64,000 bases of DNA from Oreohelix idahoensis (GCA_024509875.1 JAMPIV010008066.1:1-64000); one strand, 5' to 3'; counted from the first letter of the stretch, positions 1 to 11,831 are shown. Numbers and translations are program-made. The notes: a model not told the origin generated them from the letters alone.

Positions 1-783
1 GTGGCAGGATGTTTGGCTTCTTGTGAAGGTTTTATTACACGGTCCTTTCTAGCTTGTCTCCGCTGTTCCGCTGCCTGCTCTTCTGGATGATTAGCATGCC
101 GCTGCACCTTTACGAAGAGTTGTACGCCAAGCGGTTCGGTCTTGCGCAGCAGCTTTCCCAGTTGTGTCTGGGTTTTATGTCAAAGGTTTTCAATGACGTC
201 TTTAACGTGTCTTTGAAGCGCTTCTTTTGGCCACCATGGGAGCGTTATTACCCTTCTGTATCTCACCATAAAAGAGTATCTTTGGCAGTCGATGGTCTGG
301 CATGCGGACTACATGACCTGCCCAGCGAATCTGTGACTGCATCAGAATAGTATCAATACTAGGGATACCAGCTCTGTCAAGAAACGGCGGCGGTATCGGG
401 ATCTTGTCTTGCCATTTGATGTTCATTATCTTCCTGAGACAGACTGTATGGAAGTGGTTTAGCTTCTTTACGTGGCGCCTGTATACAGTCCATGTTTCAC
501 ATGCATATAGCAGCACTGGAAGCACCGCAGCTCTGTACACCTTCAGCTTTGTCTGTAGACTAATGCCACTTTGATGCCAAACGTTGGTGTATAGTCTGCC
601 AAATGTGCTGCTGGCTTTGGAGATCCTGGTGTTCACCTCATCATCAATGACAATGTTCTGGGATAGTGTGCTACCAAGGTATGTGAATCTGTTCACAACA
701 TTCAGTTTCTCACCATTAACCTTGATGATTGGCTCAGTATAAACTGTGCCAGGAGATATAACAGTAATCTGTTGGTAACAGCC
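1..783 (-). pseudogene. LINE reverse transcriptase, C-terminal fragment
   Basis: Minus-strand reading encodes the downstream part of an endonuclease/reverse-transcriptase LINE polyprotein. The longest open piece is 164 aa (696 down to 202), and the same frame extends upstream past its first Met to about 783. Visible motifs are FTYLGSTLS, then VLPVLLYACETW (the post-catalytic region shared by RTE-like LINEs), then RWAGHVVRMPD near the end. The catalytic YxDD box and the endonuclease are absent, so this is a 5'-truncated copy. Its 5' side abuts the plus-strand RTE element that starts near 834. It differs in sequence from that element and belongs to another LINE family. The 3' end may continue left of the window. 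Non-functional relic. Confidence 0.8.
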
Positions 784-833
784 GGTTACCCCATCATGTA
801 AAAAAAGTTAAACCACAAAAAACTTCAACAAAT

Positions 834-2129
834 ATGGACAAGTCAAATAAAGAAAATAAAACACAGCCATCCAAGACAGGGGAAGGTCCTCTCGCAGGGA
901 GGCGTATGATGCAACACAGAGAAAGCCGAAAGGAGTCTGTGTTGCTGACTAACCTTCTTTCTTCTAGGAGAACTTCCAGATTTGGCACCTGGAATGTTCA
1001 GACATTAAACGAACAAGGGAAAGTGGCACAAGTAGCAGCAGAGATGAGGGAATATAAAATCGAGGTTCTGGGAATGTGTGAAACAAAGTGGAAGGGGGTA
1101 GACAGGAAGAAACTCATCACAGGTGAATTGGTGCTGTCCTCAGGACATGAAGACGAAAGTTCACACCACAGTTAAGGGGTAGCTCTTATGTTATCTAGAG
1201 AAGCACAGAAAGCACTCATTGAATGGGAAGCCGTTGGATCCAGAATAATAAAAGCTTCTTTTAAAACAGCTAAAAAGAAAATAAATGTAAATGTCATCCA
1301 ATGTTATGCATCAACTAATGACAAAGAAGAGTCTGTGAAAGAAGCATTTTATACTAGACTACAGGAAATTATGCAAAAAGTAAAACGAAGAGACATCACA
1401 ATTTTGATGGGTGACATGAATGCAAAGATAGGTACAGCCAACACCGGCTTTGAAGAAGGCATGGGAAAACAGTGGCTAGGAATAATGAATGTAAATGGGG
1501 AACTATTCTCAAACTTATGTGCTTCAAATCAACTGGCTATAGGAGGAAGCATGTTTCCACATCAGAGAATACACAAGGCAACATGGATATCACCAGACCA
1601 TAGAACAGAAAATCAGATTGATCATATATGCATAAACAAGAAGTTTAGATCATCATTGCAGGATGTAAAGGTACATAGAGGAGCAGTTGTGGCATCAGAT
1701 CACCACCATCTGATAGCCAAAGTAAAAATGAAACTCAAGAGATATGCAGCAATGCAAAATTATAGACAACAATTTAATGTAGGACATCTAAGAAATCAAG
1801 AAAGAAGAGACAAATTTGCGGTCACAATATCCAACAAATTCCAAGTGCTCCAACAGCTGGAAGATGCAGAGAATACAGAAGACTATTGGCAGCAAATCAA
1901 AACGGTATGGAATGAGACATGTGAAGAAATACTGGGGAAAAGGGAACGACAACAAAAAGCATGGATAACAACAGAAACCATCAATAAGATAAAAGACAGA
2001 AAAAACAAGAAAGCAGATGTAAACACAAGCAAAACCAGAAGTTCCAAAGCCAAGGCTCAAGAAGTGTACACAGAAGCAAACGAAGAAGTAAAAAAGAAGT
2101 ATCAAAAGAGACAAGAGGAAGTATATTGA
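834..2129 (+). pseudogene. RTE LINE endonuclease domain and linker
   Basis: One frame of 432 codons interrupted by a single TAA at 1173-1175; the frame before and after the stop is the same. It encodes an apurinic-type endonuclease: FGTWNVQTLN near the start, then CETKW, the metal-site region MGDMNAKIG, and the closing SDHHHLI motif near 1698-1720, where the catalytic SDH lies. This domain nicks target DNA to prime reverse transcription. After about residue 310 of the domain the frame becomes a Lys/Glu-rich linker. A frameshift near 2095-2130 then moves the continuation toward RT into another frame. The stop probably replaced a Glu codon, and the element is inactive. Confidence 0.8.
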
Positions 2130-3372
2130 AGAGTTGGCAAGAGAGGCAGAACATGCTTCAGCCAAAGGAAATATGAGAGAACTGTATAACAGCACAAAGA
2201 AGCTAACGGGGAAATACAAGCAAACAAGTTGCTTCATTAAAGACAAGAATGGAAAACTGCTCACCAATATACAAGAGCAAATGAAGAGGTGGACAGAATA
2301 TTTTTAGGACCTTCTCAATAGATCAGCTCCACAAAACCCCCCGGACATCCAGCCAGCAGAAGAAGAGCTACAAATTAACGGTGAAAGACCAACGAAGGAA
2401 GAAATAAAGAAAGCCATAAAGCTTCTAAGAGATGGAAAAGCGTCTGGACCTGATGGCATTCCAGCAGAGGCCATCAAAGCAGACATCGACACGGCTACAG
2501 AGATGTTATATAAATTACTTGGTAAAGTCTGGGAAAAGGAAGAGATACCAGCAGAATGGAAGGAAAGATATCTGGTTAAGTTGCCTATGAAGGGAGAAAG
2601 GGAGATTTACAAGAGTGCACAAATTATAGAGGAATAATGTTACTTTCAGTGCCAGGAAAAGTATTAAACAGAATCATCCTTTAGAGATTAAAAGAGTCCA
2701 TAGACAAGAAACTGAGAGATGAACAAGCAGGTTTTCGACAAAACAGATCATGTACAGACCAGTTAGTTAGCCACTTTGAGAATAATAGTTGAACAAAGTC
2801 TGGAATGGAATTCACCACTATACATCGGATTTGTGGACTACGAAAAGGCATTTGATAGTGTAGACAGAGAATCACTTTGGAAATTGATGAGGTATTATGG
2901 AGTTCCCCTGAAGATCATTAATTTAATAAAGAAACCATATGAAGACATGACATGCAGAGTTCTTCACGAAGGACAGCTTACAGATCCGTTTGGGATAAGA
3001 ACAGGAGTGCGACAGGGATGCCTCTTGTCTCCATTTCTTTTCTTGCTGGCAATAGATTGGGTTATGAGATCATCGACAACACACAACAGAAATGGAATCC
3101 AGTGGACTCTGGCTAAGCAGTTGGATGATCTGGATTTTGCTGATGACTTGGCTCTTCTGTCCCATAACCGTAATCAGATGCAGGACAAATTGAAAACACT
3201 CGATGAGAGGTCACAGCAATTGGGTCTGAAAATATACAGGGAAAAGACAAAGATAATGAGAATAAATGCAGGTAATGATAACAGGGTTGAACTTGAAGAA
3301 ACACCAATACAAGATGTAGAATCATACACATATCTTGGCAGCAATATAGACAAAGTTGGAGGGACAGACAGT
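2130..3372 (+). pseudogene. RTE LINE reverse transcriptase (broken)
   Basis: RT homology continues from the endonuclease in shifted frames with stops, including a TAG near 2305 and a frameshift near 2600. The best open stretch, 2776-3372, carries GFVDYEKAFDSV (RT motif A with the first catalytic Asp), RTGVRQGCLLSP (motif B) and DFADDLALL (the YxDD box in FADD form). The SGPDGIP motif near 2450 marks the start of the RT fold. The line is cut at 3373-3383 by the target duplication of a SINE-like insertion and resumes at 3606. Confidence 0.82.
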
Positions 3373-3383
3373 GATATCAAAAT

Positions 3384-3594
3384 TCTTCTTCTTCTTCTTC
3401 CGTCCTTAGCCACCGACCGTCAAAGCAGTCAGTGGCCATTACGCCTAGTGGCGTCTTAGGGCAACAGCAGATAGGTTTTCTTTGCCATTGTTTCCCATCA
3501 CGCCTATTGGCGTCTTTAGGGCAATGGCAAATCAATCCATTTGCTGTTGTTTCCGTAATCGAAGTGACTGGCAAACGGGTGATCAGCCCGTTGG
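3384..3594 (-). mobile_element. SINE-like insertion with (GAA)n tail and 11-bp target duplication
   Basis: A 211-bp segment interrupts the RT gene and is bracketed by GATATCAAAAT at 3373-3383 and 3595-3605. On the minus strand it ends in a GAA run, like a retroposed tail. It contains two copies of a motif close to GACGCCANTAGGCGT, itself nearly palindromic, each preceded by a TTGCCCTAA-like sequence. A related fragment lies at 24949-25008. It carries no coding sequence. I do not recognise a tRNA, 5S or 7SL head, so the family is unassigned. Confidence 0.75.
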
Positions 3595-3605
3595 GATATC
3601 AAAAT

Positions 3606-4075
3606 AAGAATACCAAAAGCAAGAGGAGCTTTCATTGCATTGGGAAATATATGGAGATCAAGAGAAATCGGATCCAACACGAAAATAAGAATCTTCAACT
3701 CAAATGTGAAGTCAGTCCTATTGTATGGCTCTGAGACATGGGAACAACAAAGACAACAACCAAAAAGCTACAGACTTTCATAAATGGGTGCTTGCGTAGA
3801 ATAGAGGGATTAAAATGGTATGACAAGGTTACCAACATGGAACTGATGACAAGAACTAGACAAGTGCCAGTGGAACAAGAGATGAGAAGTAGACGATGGC
3901 GATGGATAGGACACACACTGAGGAAACCTGTTAAAAGCATTACAAGACAGTCCTTGTTCTGGAACCCCCAGGGTAAGAAAGGTAGAAATAGACCAGAAAA
4001 ACACATGGAGAAGAGAGCTGGAAACAGAGGTGAAAATGATGAGGAGAACGTGGAAAGAACTTGAGATGATGGCAC
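3606..4075 (+). pseudogene. RTE LINE C-terminal region
   Basis: Resumes the interrupted LINE protein after the SINE-like insertion. Visible pieces are GNIWRSREIGSN, then VKSVLLYGSETW, then RRWRWIGHTLRKP and FWNPQGKKG. A frameshift near 3735-3790 splits it, with the downstream part open at 3738-4064. In RTE proteins this region follows the RT palm and ends near the 3' UTR. The sequence then passes through a short 3' UTR into the (TA)n tract. The segment from 3646 to 3732 is almost identical to 39903-39992. Confidence 0.78.
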
Positions 4076-4147
4076 GTGACAGGAGAACTTGGCATGTGTT
4101 TGTTGAAGGCCTATGCTCCTTTGAGAGTGGAGCGTTATGAATGATTA

Positions 4148-4148
<1 letters not shown>

Positions 4149-4234
<86 letters not shown>
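4149..4234. repeat. (TA)n microsatellite at LINE 3' end
   Basis: About 86 bp of nearly pure TA with one AA interruption. It directly follows a GATTATGAT-like sequence at the 3' end of the RTE LINE, so it most likely grew from the element's tail. Confidence 0.9.
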
Positions 4235-4240
<6 letters not shown>

Positions 4241-4599
4241 GAATGATTCTAAAGGCATCTTGTACCTTCTTCTAATTATTTTACTTTTATATAAAAATAA
4301 CGCTATTGCTATTTGAAACAGTTGTATCTTTATTCATAACACTTTCAGCTCTTAAAAGAGTATTAGCCATCAACAGTTTTGTGTCATGTCCTCCTGTCCT
4401 GTGCCATCCACTCAAGATATTTCGATATCTTCTTTCTGCCTTTCATATCTGTCTCCATATCTCTTCTCGGTGTATTTTTTTTCTCTCTCTCTCCTCTACA
4501 TCTCTTACACTATCGATTCAAGAACAAGAACTGCCTTTTAATACTTCCAAAAGGTTTTGTTAACGTGTTTTTACTTCGATTAGGAAGAATATGTTAACT

Positions 4600-5985
4600 T
4601 CAGTATCATGAGAAATATTGAAATGGATCATCCATGAGAGATTTAAAACAGGCTATAGACAGATCCTTGATAGAATAACAAGCAGGTTGTTCGAGGAAGG
4701 AGAGGACGATGCGCTTACTTGATAGCCATACTGCACATAACAGTAGTAGTAGTAGTAGTAGTAGCCTTCCCTTTCAGTCATAACTGACTATAGCAATACG
4801 CCACATTTTTCCTGGTGTTCCTTTCGGCATGTTCTTTTCTCTTCTTCTTGTTGTGAGAGATTCTTTTCACGAAATCTGAGGAAGCGCTGTAGAGAGCATC
4901 GCCACTTGGTGCGATCGGCAGCTTCATCCTCCTGGGTTGTGATTTATGTCCAGTGCCTTTGTGTCTCTCTTTGAATCTCAGCTGCTGTTGCCCAACTTTT
5001 CTTTTGCCCTCTGCCAGTTTTTGTCCGGTGGGGACATGGTCAAGGAAGCGTAGTTTGCGCTGTCTAAGCAGCAGTACAGAGCTTGTAGTTAAACCCACTG
5101 TTTTGCATCTTTTTTTTAAGACTATGAAACATAATCACTTTTGAAATTGAAGAGGCATTATGGAGTACCCCGTATGTTCGTTAAACTGTTAATAAAACAT
5201 AGAAAAATATAAACGCAGAATTCTTAATGAAGTAGTTCTTGCAGAATTGTTTGACATAAGAACTGGAGTACGGTAGGGATTCTTTTTATCACAATATCTC
5301 TTCTTACTGTAGATTAGATCTTGAAAACAACTACATCAACCAACGAAAAGGGAATTCGGTGGATTCTGACCAAAGAGCCAGGCAATCTAAATTTTCGATG
5401 ACCTGGCTTTCTGATGCATAAAAGTAACTAGATGCAAGACATAATGGCAGTACTTCATGAGAGGTCACAGCATTTGTACCTGAAACATACACAGAGAAAA
5501 AGACGAAGGCTATTAGAAGAAATATGGCAAGGGACAAGCCTGAATGCACTTGGAAAAATCCCTACAAGATCTTGGGGAATAAGAACTTAGGAAAAGACAG
5601 TGTTTTTTTAAATAAAATTGTGCCCTGTTTTGGCGAGGCGCTACCTGTTTTACCTAGTCGGGTATATGAGGGCGCATGTCCAAATATAAAAAAAACCTTT
5701 AGGTCTGATAATATATGACCGTATTGGTTACGACACAATTATAGGAAACCAGTTGAAAAGCAATACAAAGCAATCCCTCTTTAGCAATCCCCAGGATTGG
5801 AAGAAAGAGGTAAACAATGCTAAAAAAAACTTGGAGAATGGAACTGTAGATAAATATTATAGAGCTAAGGAAGACATGGACAGACCCCGAACGGTTGAAA
5901 CAGGACTTGTAAGCAGCTTGATGTGAGTTTGTTGAAGGCATGTTCCTCTTGGGGAACTGAAAAGTACTTATGATGATGTACGTCT
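4600..5985 (+). pseudogene. Second RTE LINE copy, heavily decayed and split
   Basis: Pieces of the same LINE family as 834-4234 can be followed. 4612-4740 corresponds to the RT region around 2690-2760. 5117-5530 corresponds to about 2838-3250 (reads like HYGVP, then GIRW, then MQD, then ERSQ, with many stops). 5860-5985 resembles the 3' end, including a terminal TGATGATG. The copy is interrupted at 4741-5112 by another LINE fragment in the opposite direction. No usable reading frame remains. Confidence 0.65.
4741..5112 (-). pseudogene. LINE C-terminal fragment with (TAC)n tail
   Basis: Minus-strand frame 5098-4778 (106 aa) reads RQRKLRFLDHV near the start, GKRKVGQQQLRF in the middle and EHAERNTRKN near the end. 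That is the usual C-terminus of a LINE polyprotein (H-x-x-R motif, basic GKRKVG stretch, closing ERNTRK). It is followed on that strand by a run of about seven TAC/CTA triplets at 4741-4761, a typical simple-repeat tail. It is inserted into the decayed RTE copy and is a different family from it. The 5' end is truncated within the post-RT region. Confidence 0.7.
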
Positions 5986-7114
5986 ACATTAAAGAATTAA
6001 ACATACTTGTGCCGTGTTGGGTTTCTAGGTTGTCGCGCTAATAATATTTATAGGCAGGGCTCAAAGACTCAACATATAGCATGGGCAAATTACGCAAACT
6101 CAACATTCTTTCAAGAGATATCCTTACTGAGCTCTCTCAGCTCCGATAGCTCATTTCTTGCCTTTTTTTTTTGTGAGCTTTCTGGAAACACGAGGCGCCA
6201 CAAAAATATGTCACGAAGCTCTTAAATGTGTGCTTCAGAAAGCTGACATAGAATGAAAGTTTTTGAAGCAAGAGTGAAAAATTTTAGATTTGAGACTGAG
6301 GAAAATCTGTGATCCACAGCCCGCGAGTTCGACAACGAGATAATCAAATGTGCATCCTATAACAACGCATGACGTTAGAGTGGCAGTTGTAAGAACGGGT
6401 TGATCCGATCTGGCAGCCACTGAAGACATTTGTCATGACTCATCACTCTTTAACACGACAGAATGGGCTATGAGGACGTTCTATTAGCCATGAAATGTGA
6501 AGCATCTGTATATTTTTGTTTCCCTTCTCAAGCCTTTTCACAACCCGTTAATTAATCCTGTTATACCGCATGCATGTTTCATATTAGGTGGCATGGAATA
6601 AAGATGAACGGTGAGAAAAGAAAGCCTTAATATACCCTTTCAGTGTTCGCTCTGATATAATTTTAACAGTGAGCGGGGAAGCATTTCGTGCACGAATCAC
6701 AAACAGTGGCGTATTCTCTATGTGTGCTGTGCGTGCTGCGCACACCTATGCCCGAAGGAAAATAAAAATTTAATTTATTATTCTATAAAATATTTTTCTT
6801 CTAAAGTTCTGCTTTCGGACCGCACGCATCAGGATAACGGATTTTCCCGCATAGAATCTACGAGTATATCTATAGCACGTTTCACTAGCTTTGCCCAACT
6901 TCAAATGTAATTATCTGATTAACCGTCGAACGTATTAATGACATTTTTTGCATACGATGTTATATTGGGTTAGACCCAACAAATATATACTTTATATCTG
7001 TGCATCTTGTCCAGTTCCCATAAACGGATGAAATCCTTTGATCTTTGTCGGCATACTAATTATTGTGTATCGAGAAAAGAAATTTTACCACTTCAGTCAC
7101 AGATTCTGTGAATT
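5986..7114. other. Unassigned stretch with one dispersed repeat
   Basis: No credible gene; the short open frames have no recognisable motif. The only structure I can support is the minus-strand dispersed repeat at about 6790-6908, a second copy of which lies inverted at 15165-15320. Confidence 0.6.
6790..6908 (-). repeat. Dispersed repeat, copy 1 (inverted mate at 15165)
   Basis: Read on the minus strand, a core of about 30 bp (TTGAAGTTGGGCAAAGCTAG followed by TGAAACGTGCTATAG) matches 15172-15202 exactly. Further outward a second block, ATGCGTGCGGT followed by a TTCGG/CCGAAAG-like stretch, is also shared. The intervening bases differ. Unclassified transposon-derived repeat. Confidence 0.7.
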
Positions 7115-7298
7115 GAATAGGCATAGGTCCGCTGGGAGGACAACATTAGACAATCTTTGAAGGACCGAGGACTAGAATGGAACCAGGCCAGGAAGAAGAC
7201 AGCTGATAGAATGGTCTGGCGCTCTCTCTTCCAAACCTCTACACCTCACGGTAGAAGGGGAACGACTAAGTAAGTAAGTAAGTAAGAATAGGCATAGG
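7115..7298 (+). mobile_element. 5'-truncated LINE 3' end with 13-bp target duplication
   Basis: A 158-bp insert at 7128-7285 is bracketed by GAATAGGCATAGG at 7115-7127 and 7286-7298. The insert encodes a LINE C-terminus (RWEDN, then LKDRGLEW, then ARKKTADR) ending at a TAA within a (TAAG)5 tail. Truncation at the 5' end, a simple-repeat tail and a 13-bp duplication together are the signature of target-primed reverse transcription. Confidence 0.88.
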
Positions 7299-7324
7299 CG
7301 TGTCTACTATTACAATAATGTGGC

Positions 7325-7479
7325 TGTAAAGACGTTATTTCTTACTACACCTGTAGTACACCACTGTAAAGTATCAGTCTGTCTGCTCTGTAAGGAAGAG
7401 TGGTGTGTTGTTGAGATCAGGCATGCTCCAGTCTACCCAGCTGTAAATGGGTAACTCACCCTAGTCCTGAGTTATTAAC
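7325..7479 (-). repeat. Element C 3' LTR remnant
   Basis: 155 bp nearly identical to 11851-12005, the end of the 5' LTR. Both end on the minus strand in CGTCTTTACA. The inner boundary is where integrase coding homology stops, at about 7480. Only the terminal tenth of the LTR is left. Confidence 0.88.
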
Positions 7480-10335
7480 CAAAGAGCATCTGCGACATCA
7501 GCAGTAGTTATGCTCTTTAGAGGAACAGCCTCCGGCCAACGTGTGCACATATCAACACACGTCAGAATAAATTGGTGTCCTCTAGCAGACTTTATCTTAA
7601 ATGGACCAATGATGTCTGTCGCCATTTTTTGAAATGGCCGAATGGGAATGTCTGCAGCCTGAATAGGTGCATCATGGCGTGGACCTCTGGATTTAATCTC
7701 TTGACATACTTTACAAGATCGACAATAGATTCGTATGTCCTTATTCACAGCAGGCCAAAAGAAAGATTGAAGAACTCTAGCTTTAGTACGGGAAAAACCC
7801 ATATGTCCAGCACACTGCGAATCATGAGCGTGCTGTAAAATTTTAACTCTCATATTTTTAGGCACAAGGATTTGAGAATGAATGGACTTAGCGGAGTCTT
7901 GTACCATACGTACAAGTACGCCATTCTTCATCGTAATCCAAGATTTACGATTTGTATCCTTATTCGGATCACCTTTTGTTGCCAGAGTAAAGAATTTCTT
8001 TAGAGTAGGATCATCTTCCTGCTGTTTAATAAAGGAATCGTGTGAAATCTCCAAGGGATCATCTTGGATCTGCGCATCATTATCTTCAGAATGTGAAGAT
8101 TGTGGCATATTGAGAGCTTGAGCCCTAGTGATTACTGCATTAGCAGATTGCATATTAACATTTTCCCAATTAGAGATTTGCTGTGGAGTGCATTCTTTCA
8201 CTCCATGAATGCGACCGATGATAAGATCAGCGATCGGATTCGGCAAGAGACATGCTTGCACCTCTCCTGTAAAGAACGGTGTAGCAATATTGATAATGGC
8301 AGTGGAGTACTTCTCCAATGTGCCACCAAATGTTACACATTTGACTATATTGCCCGTAGCTCGAGAAGGATTTACGAGTGATTGCCTCACTCCAATGGTA
8401 GTGCACCCCGAGTCGAAAAGAACTGATACCGGAGTACCATCTATTAGGCCCCTATTAAAGACAAGAGCACCCCTTCCATTATGCGCAATTGACGCATGGA
8501 GAGCGGGAAGTGGGTGACCGCAGCTTAAAGTAGAAACTGTGGTTGGATCGAATAATGTTTTGCATTGCGAACACTCAGATGCTCTAGCAAAATCGAAAGC
8601 GGAATTTGCTACACTATTGGAGTCTTTTTTATCATTATTCTGATTATCGGTGTCGTGGAACTCCTGTTGTGCAGAGTTAGCCTGGTAATAAGATTTACCA
8701 TGTCTTTTGTGTTGTGATCTACCTCGGTTATAATTGTCTCTATAATTATTATTGCCTCTGTTATAACCCCTATTTGGGTTTGAATCATAATATTCATGAT
8801 CATAATCATCATGCTCGTTATATTGAGTATCCCTGTAATATTGTTTCTTTTGTCTCCATGAAGCACTTGGGTAGTTCCTATAACTACTCCCTTTCCGAGA
8901 ATTTCTAACATTATGGGTACCCCTCGCGTGTCGAGGACTATCAGCCCGATTCCAGTTCTTCGAAGAAGAACCCTGATTTGAGTGGTTATCTTGGTTTTGA
9001 TACTTATTCCAATTAACCTTTTTATCAAATTTATTTTTAGCTCCTTGGAATTTGTGTGAGTAATTCTGATTATATTCTGTTGCCGAAGCAACTGGCATAC
9101 TCTCTTTAATGTTAGAGTTACTAAGAATCATGTCAGGGTGTGCCGTGGCATACTGGTCACAATATTCTTCCATTTGCTTTATTGTACTAGGTTTACGCTC
9201 ATGTAAGAACTCTAGGAATGATTTATTTACAGAAGACATGACCTTGTCTCTTAGCAATAAATCTGTAAGACCATCAAATGTTTTCTCTGTTTTGGATAAT
9301 TCAATCCATCGTGAAAGTGTAATTCGTGCTTTTGAGATGAAATCTGAGAATTCTACACCTACCTCAGGTCTCATTGTTTTAAACAAAAGACGGTAACCTT
9401 CCTCAGACAGCTGATATCTCTTTATCAAAGCTGCCCTAACAGCATCATAATTGTCTTTGTCGGCCTCTTCAACAAAATATAACTTACTCAGAGACTCCCC
9501 TTTTAGATTTTCAGACAACTGATTCACATACTGTGATTTGTCAACATTATGAGATCGACAAGCCCGTTCAAATCTAGAAAGCCAAAATGTTATGTCATCA
9601 CTGGTAGGGTTAAACGCTGGTACTTTGACCTTGTACACAAAGGGTTTACCATTACCACCAGATGCCTGATTAACATTACTCATACATGTCAATTTTAATT
9701 TCTCTAATTCAAACTCATGTTCTCTTATTGCTTTTCTCTCTTCAGCTTCTCTATCTAATCTTTTCTGTTCTGCAGCAGCTTCTAGTTTTTTCTGTTCTGC
9801 AGCAGCAGCAACTTCTAGTTTTTTCTGTTCTGCAGCAGCTTCTAGTTTTTTCTGTTCTGCCGCAGCAGCAACTTCTAGTTTTTTCTGTTCTGTAGCAGCA
9901 GCAACTTCTAGTTTTTTCTGTTCTGCAGCAGCTTCTAGTTTTTTCTGTTCTGCCGCAGCAGCAACTTCTAGTTTTTTCTGTTCTGCAGCAGCTTCTAATT
10001 TCTTCTGTTCTGCCTCAAATCTCCTTTCCTCCACTTGCATCTGCAATTTCTTAAGTTCAGCAGCAGTATCAGCTTCTTTTTCTAATCTTTTTTCTTCAGC
10101 TAAGGCTTTCCTTTCTTCTGCAGCAGCTTTTTTTTTCTTCTATTTGAAGTCTTCTCTCCTCAGCCGCAGCTTTTTTTTCCTCAGCAGCAATTTTTTTTTC
10201 TTCAACAGCAGCAGCAATTTTTTTCTCTTCTGCAGCTAATGCTTTGTCATATTGAGCAACAGCCCATTGTTCTAAGTCTTTTCCAGTCTTATCAAAAGAT
10301 TTTCCTAGTGTAATGAAATAATCTAAGGTAGACAT
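7480..10335 (-). pseudogene. Element C gag-protease-integrase polyprotein (truncated, frameshifted)
   Basis: Start at the ATG at 10335-10333 (MSTLDYFIT, matching B's MSTLDYFIT). A frameshift in the A-run near 10130 moves it into an 861-codon frame that runs to 7461. Domains in order: Lys/Glu/Ala coiled coil expanded by tandem repeats (about 10010-9755); Gag capsid of SCAN-like type; an Asn/Arg/Tyr-rich basic stretch; a CX2CX13CXH motif near 8575-8515; aspartic protease with FDSG near 8410; the HHCC zinc domain of integrase near 7840-7700; and the first integrase core Asp in TDIIGPF. The frame ends shortly after ALWLI at the deletion junction, so the second Asp and the Glu of the integrase triad are lost. 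RT and RNase H are absent. The polyprotein may be expressed as Gag-protease but cannot integrate by itself. Confidence 0.85.
9755..10010 (-). repeat. In-frame coding minisatellite in element C gag
   Basis: About eight tandem in-frame units alternate between two lengths and encode variants of EQKKLEAAA and EQKKLEVAAAA. They extend the N-terminal coiled coil of Gag. Elements A and B have Lys/Glu-rich coiled coils here, but without this regular expansion. Confidence 0.88.
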
Positions 10336-10394
10336 ATTGTCTTCTTAAATCAGAAACCTGAAAAAGTAAATAAATTACTCTCTTTGTTAATGGG

Positions 10395-10895
10395 AGACAA
10401 GTCTATACCTTAGACTTAGTCTTAGTCCAAACTTGTATGGTTTACAATAACCAATGATAACTTGAGTACCTGTGGACAACAATAATTGTATCTCAAATAC
10501 TGTGGGGACAAGCCTTACAAAGGTCTTGTATACCTCACTGTAATCAAAGATCACTTGAGTACCTGTGGAAAAAAAATATTTCCCTTTACCAATAACTTTG
10601 GGAGACAAGCCTTACAAAGGTCTTGTATATCTCAATGTAATCAAAGATCACTTGAGTACCTGTGGAAAAAAAATATTTCCCTTTTCCAATAACTTTGGGA
10701 GACAAGCCTTACAAAGGTCTTGTATATCTCAATGTAATCAAAGATCACTTGAGTACCTGTGGAAAAAAAAAATATTTCCCTTTTCCAATAACTTTGGGAG
10801 ACAAGCCTTACAAAGGTCTTGTATACCTCAATGTAATCAAAGATCACTTGAGTACCTGTGGAAAAAAATATTTCCCTTTTCCAATAACAATCAGA
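10395..10895 (-). repeat. Leader minisatellite of element C (about 100-bp units)
   Basis: Four to five tandem units of roughly 97-107 bp lie just upstream of gag on the element's strand. Each contains ACAAGACCTTTGTAAGGCTTG and a poly(T) run. Element B has a single equivalent copy in the same place (about 50610-50700), so the repeat expanded in C or its lineage. Confidence 0.88.
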
Positions 10896-11831
10896 AAGTA
10901 CTGATCTGTACTATACTATCAGTGTATACCACTATACGTCATATGTCAACTAAAGACATTACAAATGACAAACAAGAAAAGACAATCTGAAAACATTTGC
11001 AGAGATCAAATTAAATTAAATAGGGGAAATGAAAAAAATGATCACAGAACCTGTGATGATAACTGCCATAAGATAACAAGACAAATAACGCTACAGTGTA
11101 TAAACATAAGGGTGTAAAAAACTGAAATGAAAGGAAAGATGAGACCTACAATTATACAAACAAATCAAACAAAACTAAGGAACACAAAAAATGTTACAAA
11201 TACAAATATGAAACAGTCGTCACAACTAACCAAATATTTGCAAACTATGTTGCAAGCAAATTTCAATTAAGAAATTGCTCCCTATCGAACGCCAGAACAA
11301 GACCAATATTACTCGGTATTTCCTGTTCTAGTCACACAGAATATAAACTAATTTAATACACAACAAATAACATGTAAGCATAAATAGCATATAGCATACA
11401 ATATCATTTTATGTCATGAATGGAATGTGTTGCCAGTATAGTGTTGTAAAGTAGGCACAGTTTATTTAAATAATACTAACTTGCCACTTTATTCAGTAAT
11501 AGACTTAAGTTTAAACTATTACACTGTCAATTTTTTCTCTGTTGAGCATATGAAGATCCCACGATGAACTATGCACTTTATTCAGCAACACTGCGATTCT
11601 TCTGTACGTTGCGAAATGTCAACAATATTGCTCCAGATATTTTCTACACTTGATACCACTGTCCTGTGTAATACTGTCTGTACAGCGAAAAACTGTCAAC
11701 AAGTGCTGACCTAGATACAGCATCCTATCGGTAATACAGGTCAAGCTGTCCTACTGGTGTTGATGTGTTCAAACAAATGTTCTTTCAGCTGTAAACTGTG
11801 ATTCTCAACACAAAACTGCGTAAGCTGGACC

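Larger units (their letters stand above)
834..4234 (+). mobile_element. RTE-type LINE, nearly full length, degraded
   Basis: Endonuclease, reverse transcriptase and C-terminal region follow each other in the order of an RTE-clade non-LTR retrotransposon. The 3' end runs into a (TA)n tract at about 4149-4234, which fits the microsatellite-like tails of RTE elements. The closing motif RRWRWIGHTLRKP followed by WNPQGK resembles insect and mollusc RTE proteins. The reading frame is broken by stops and frameshifts and by a SINE-like insertion at 3384-3594. Partial copies of the same family lie at 4600-5985, 36098-36410 and 39903-39992, all on the plus strand. Confidence 0.82.
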
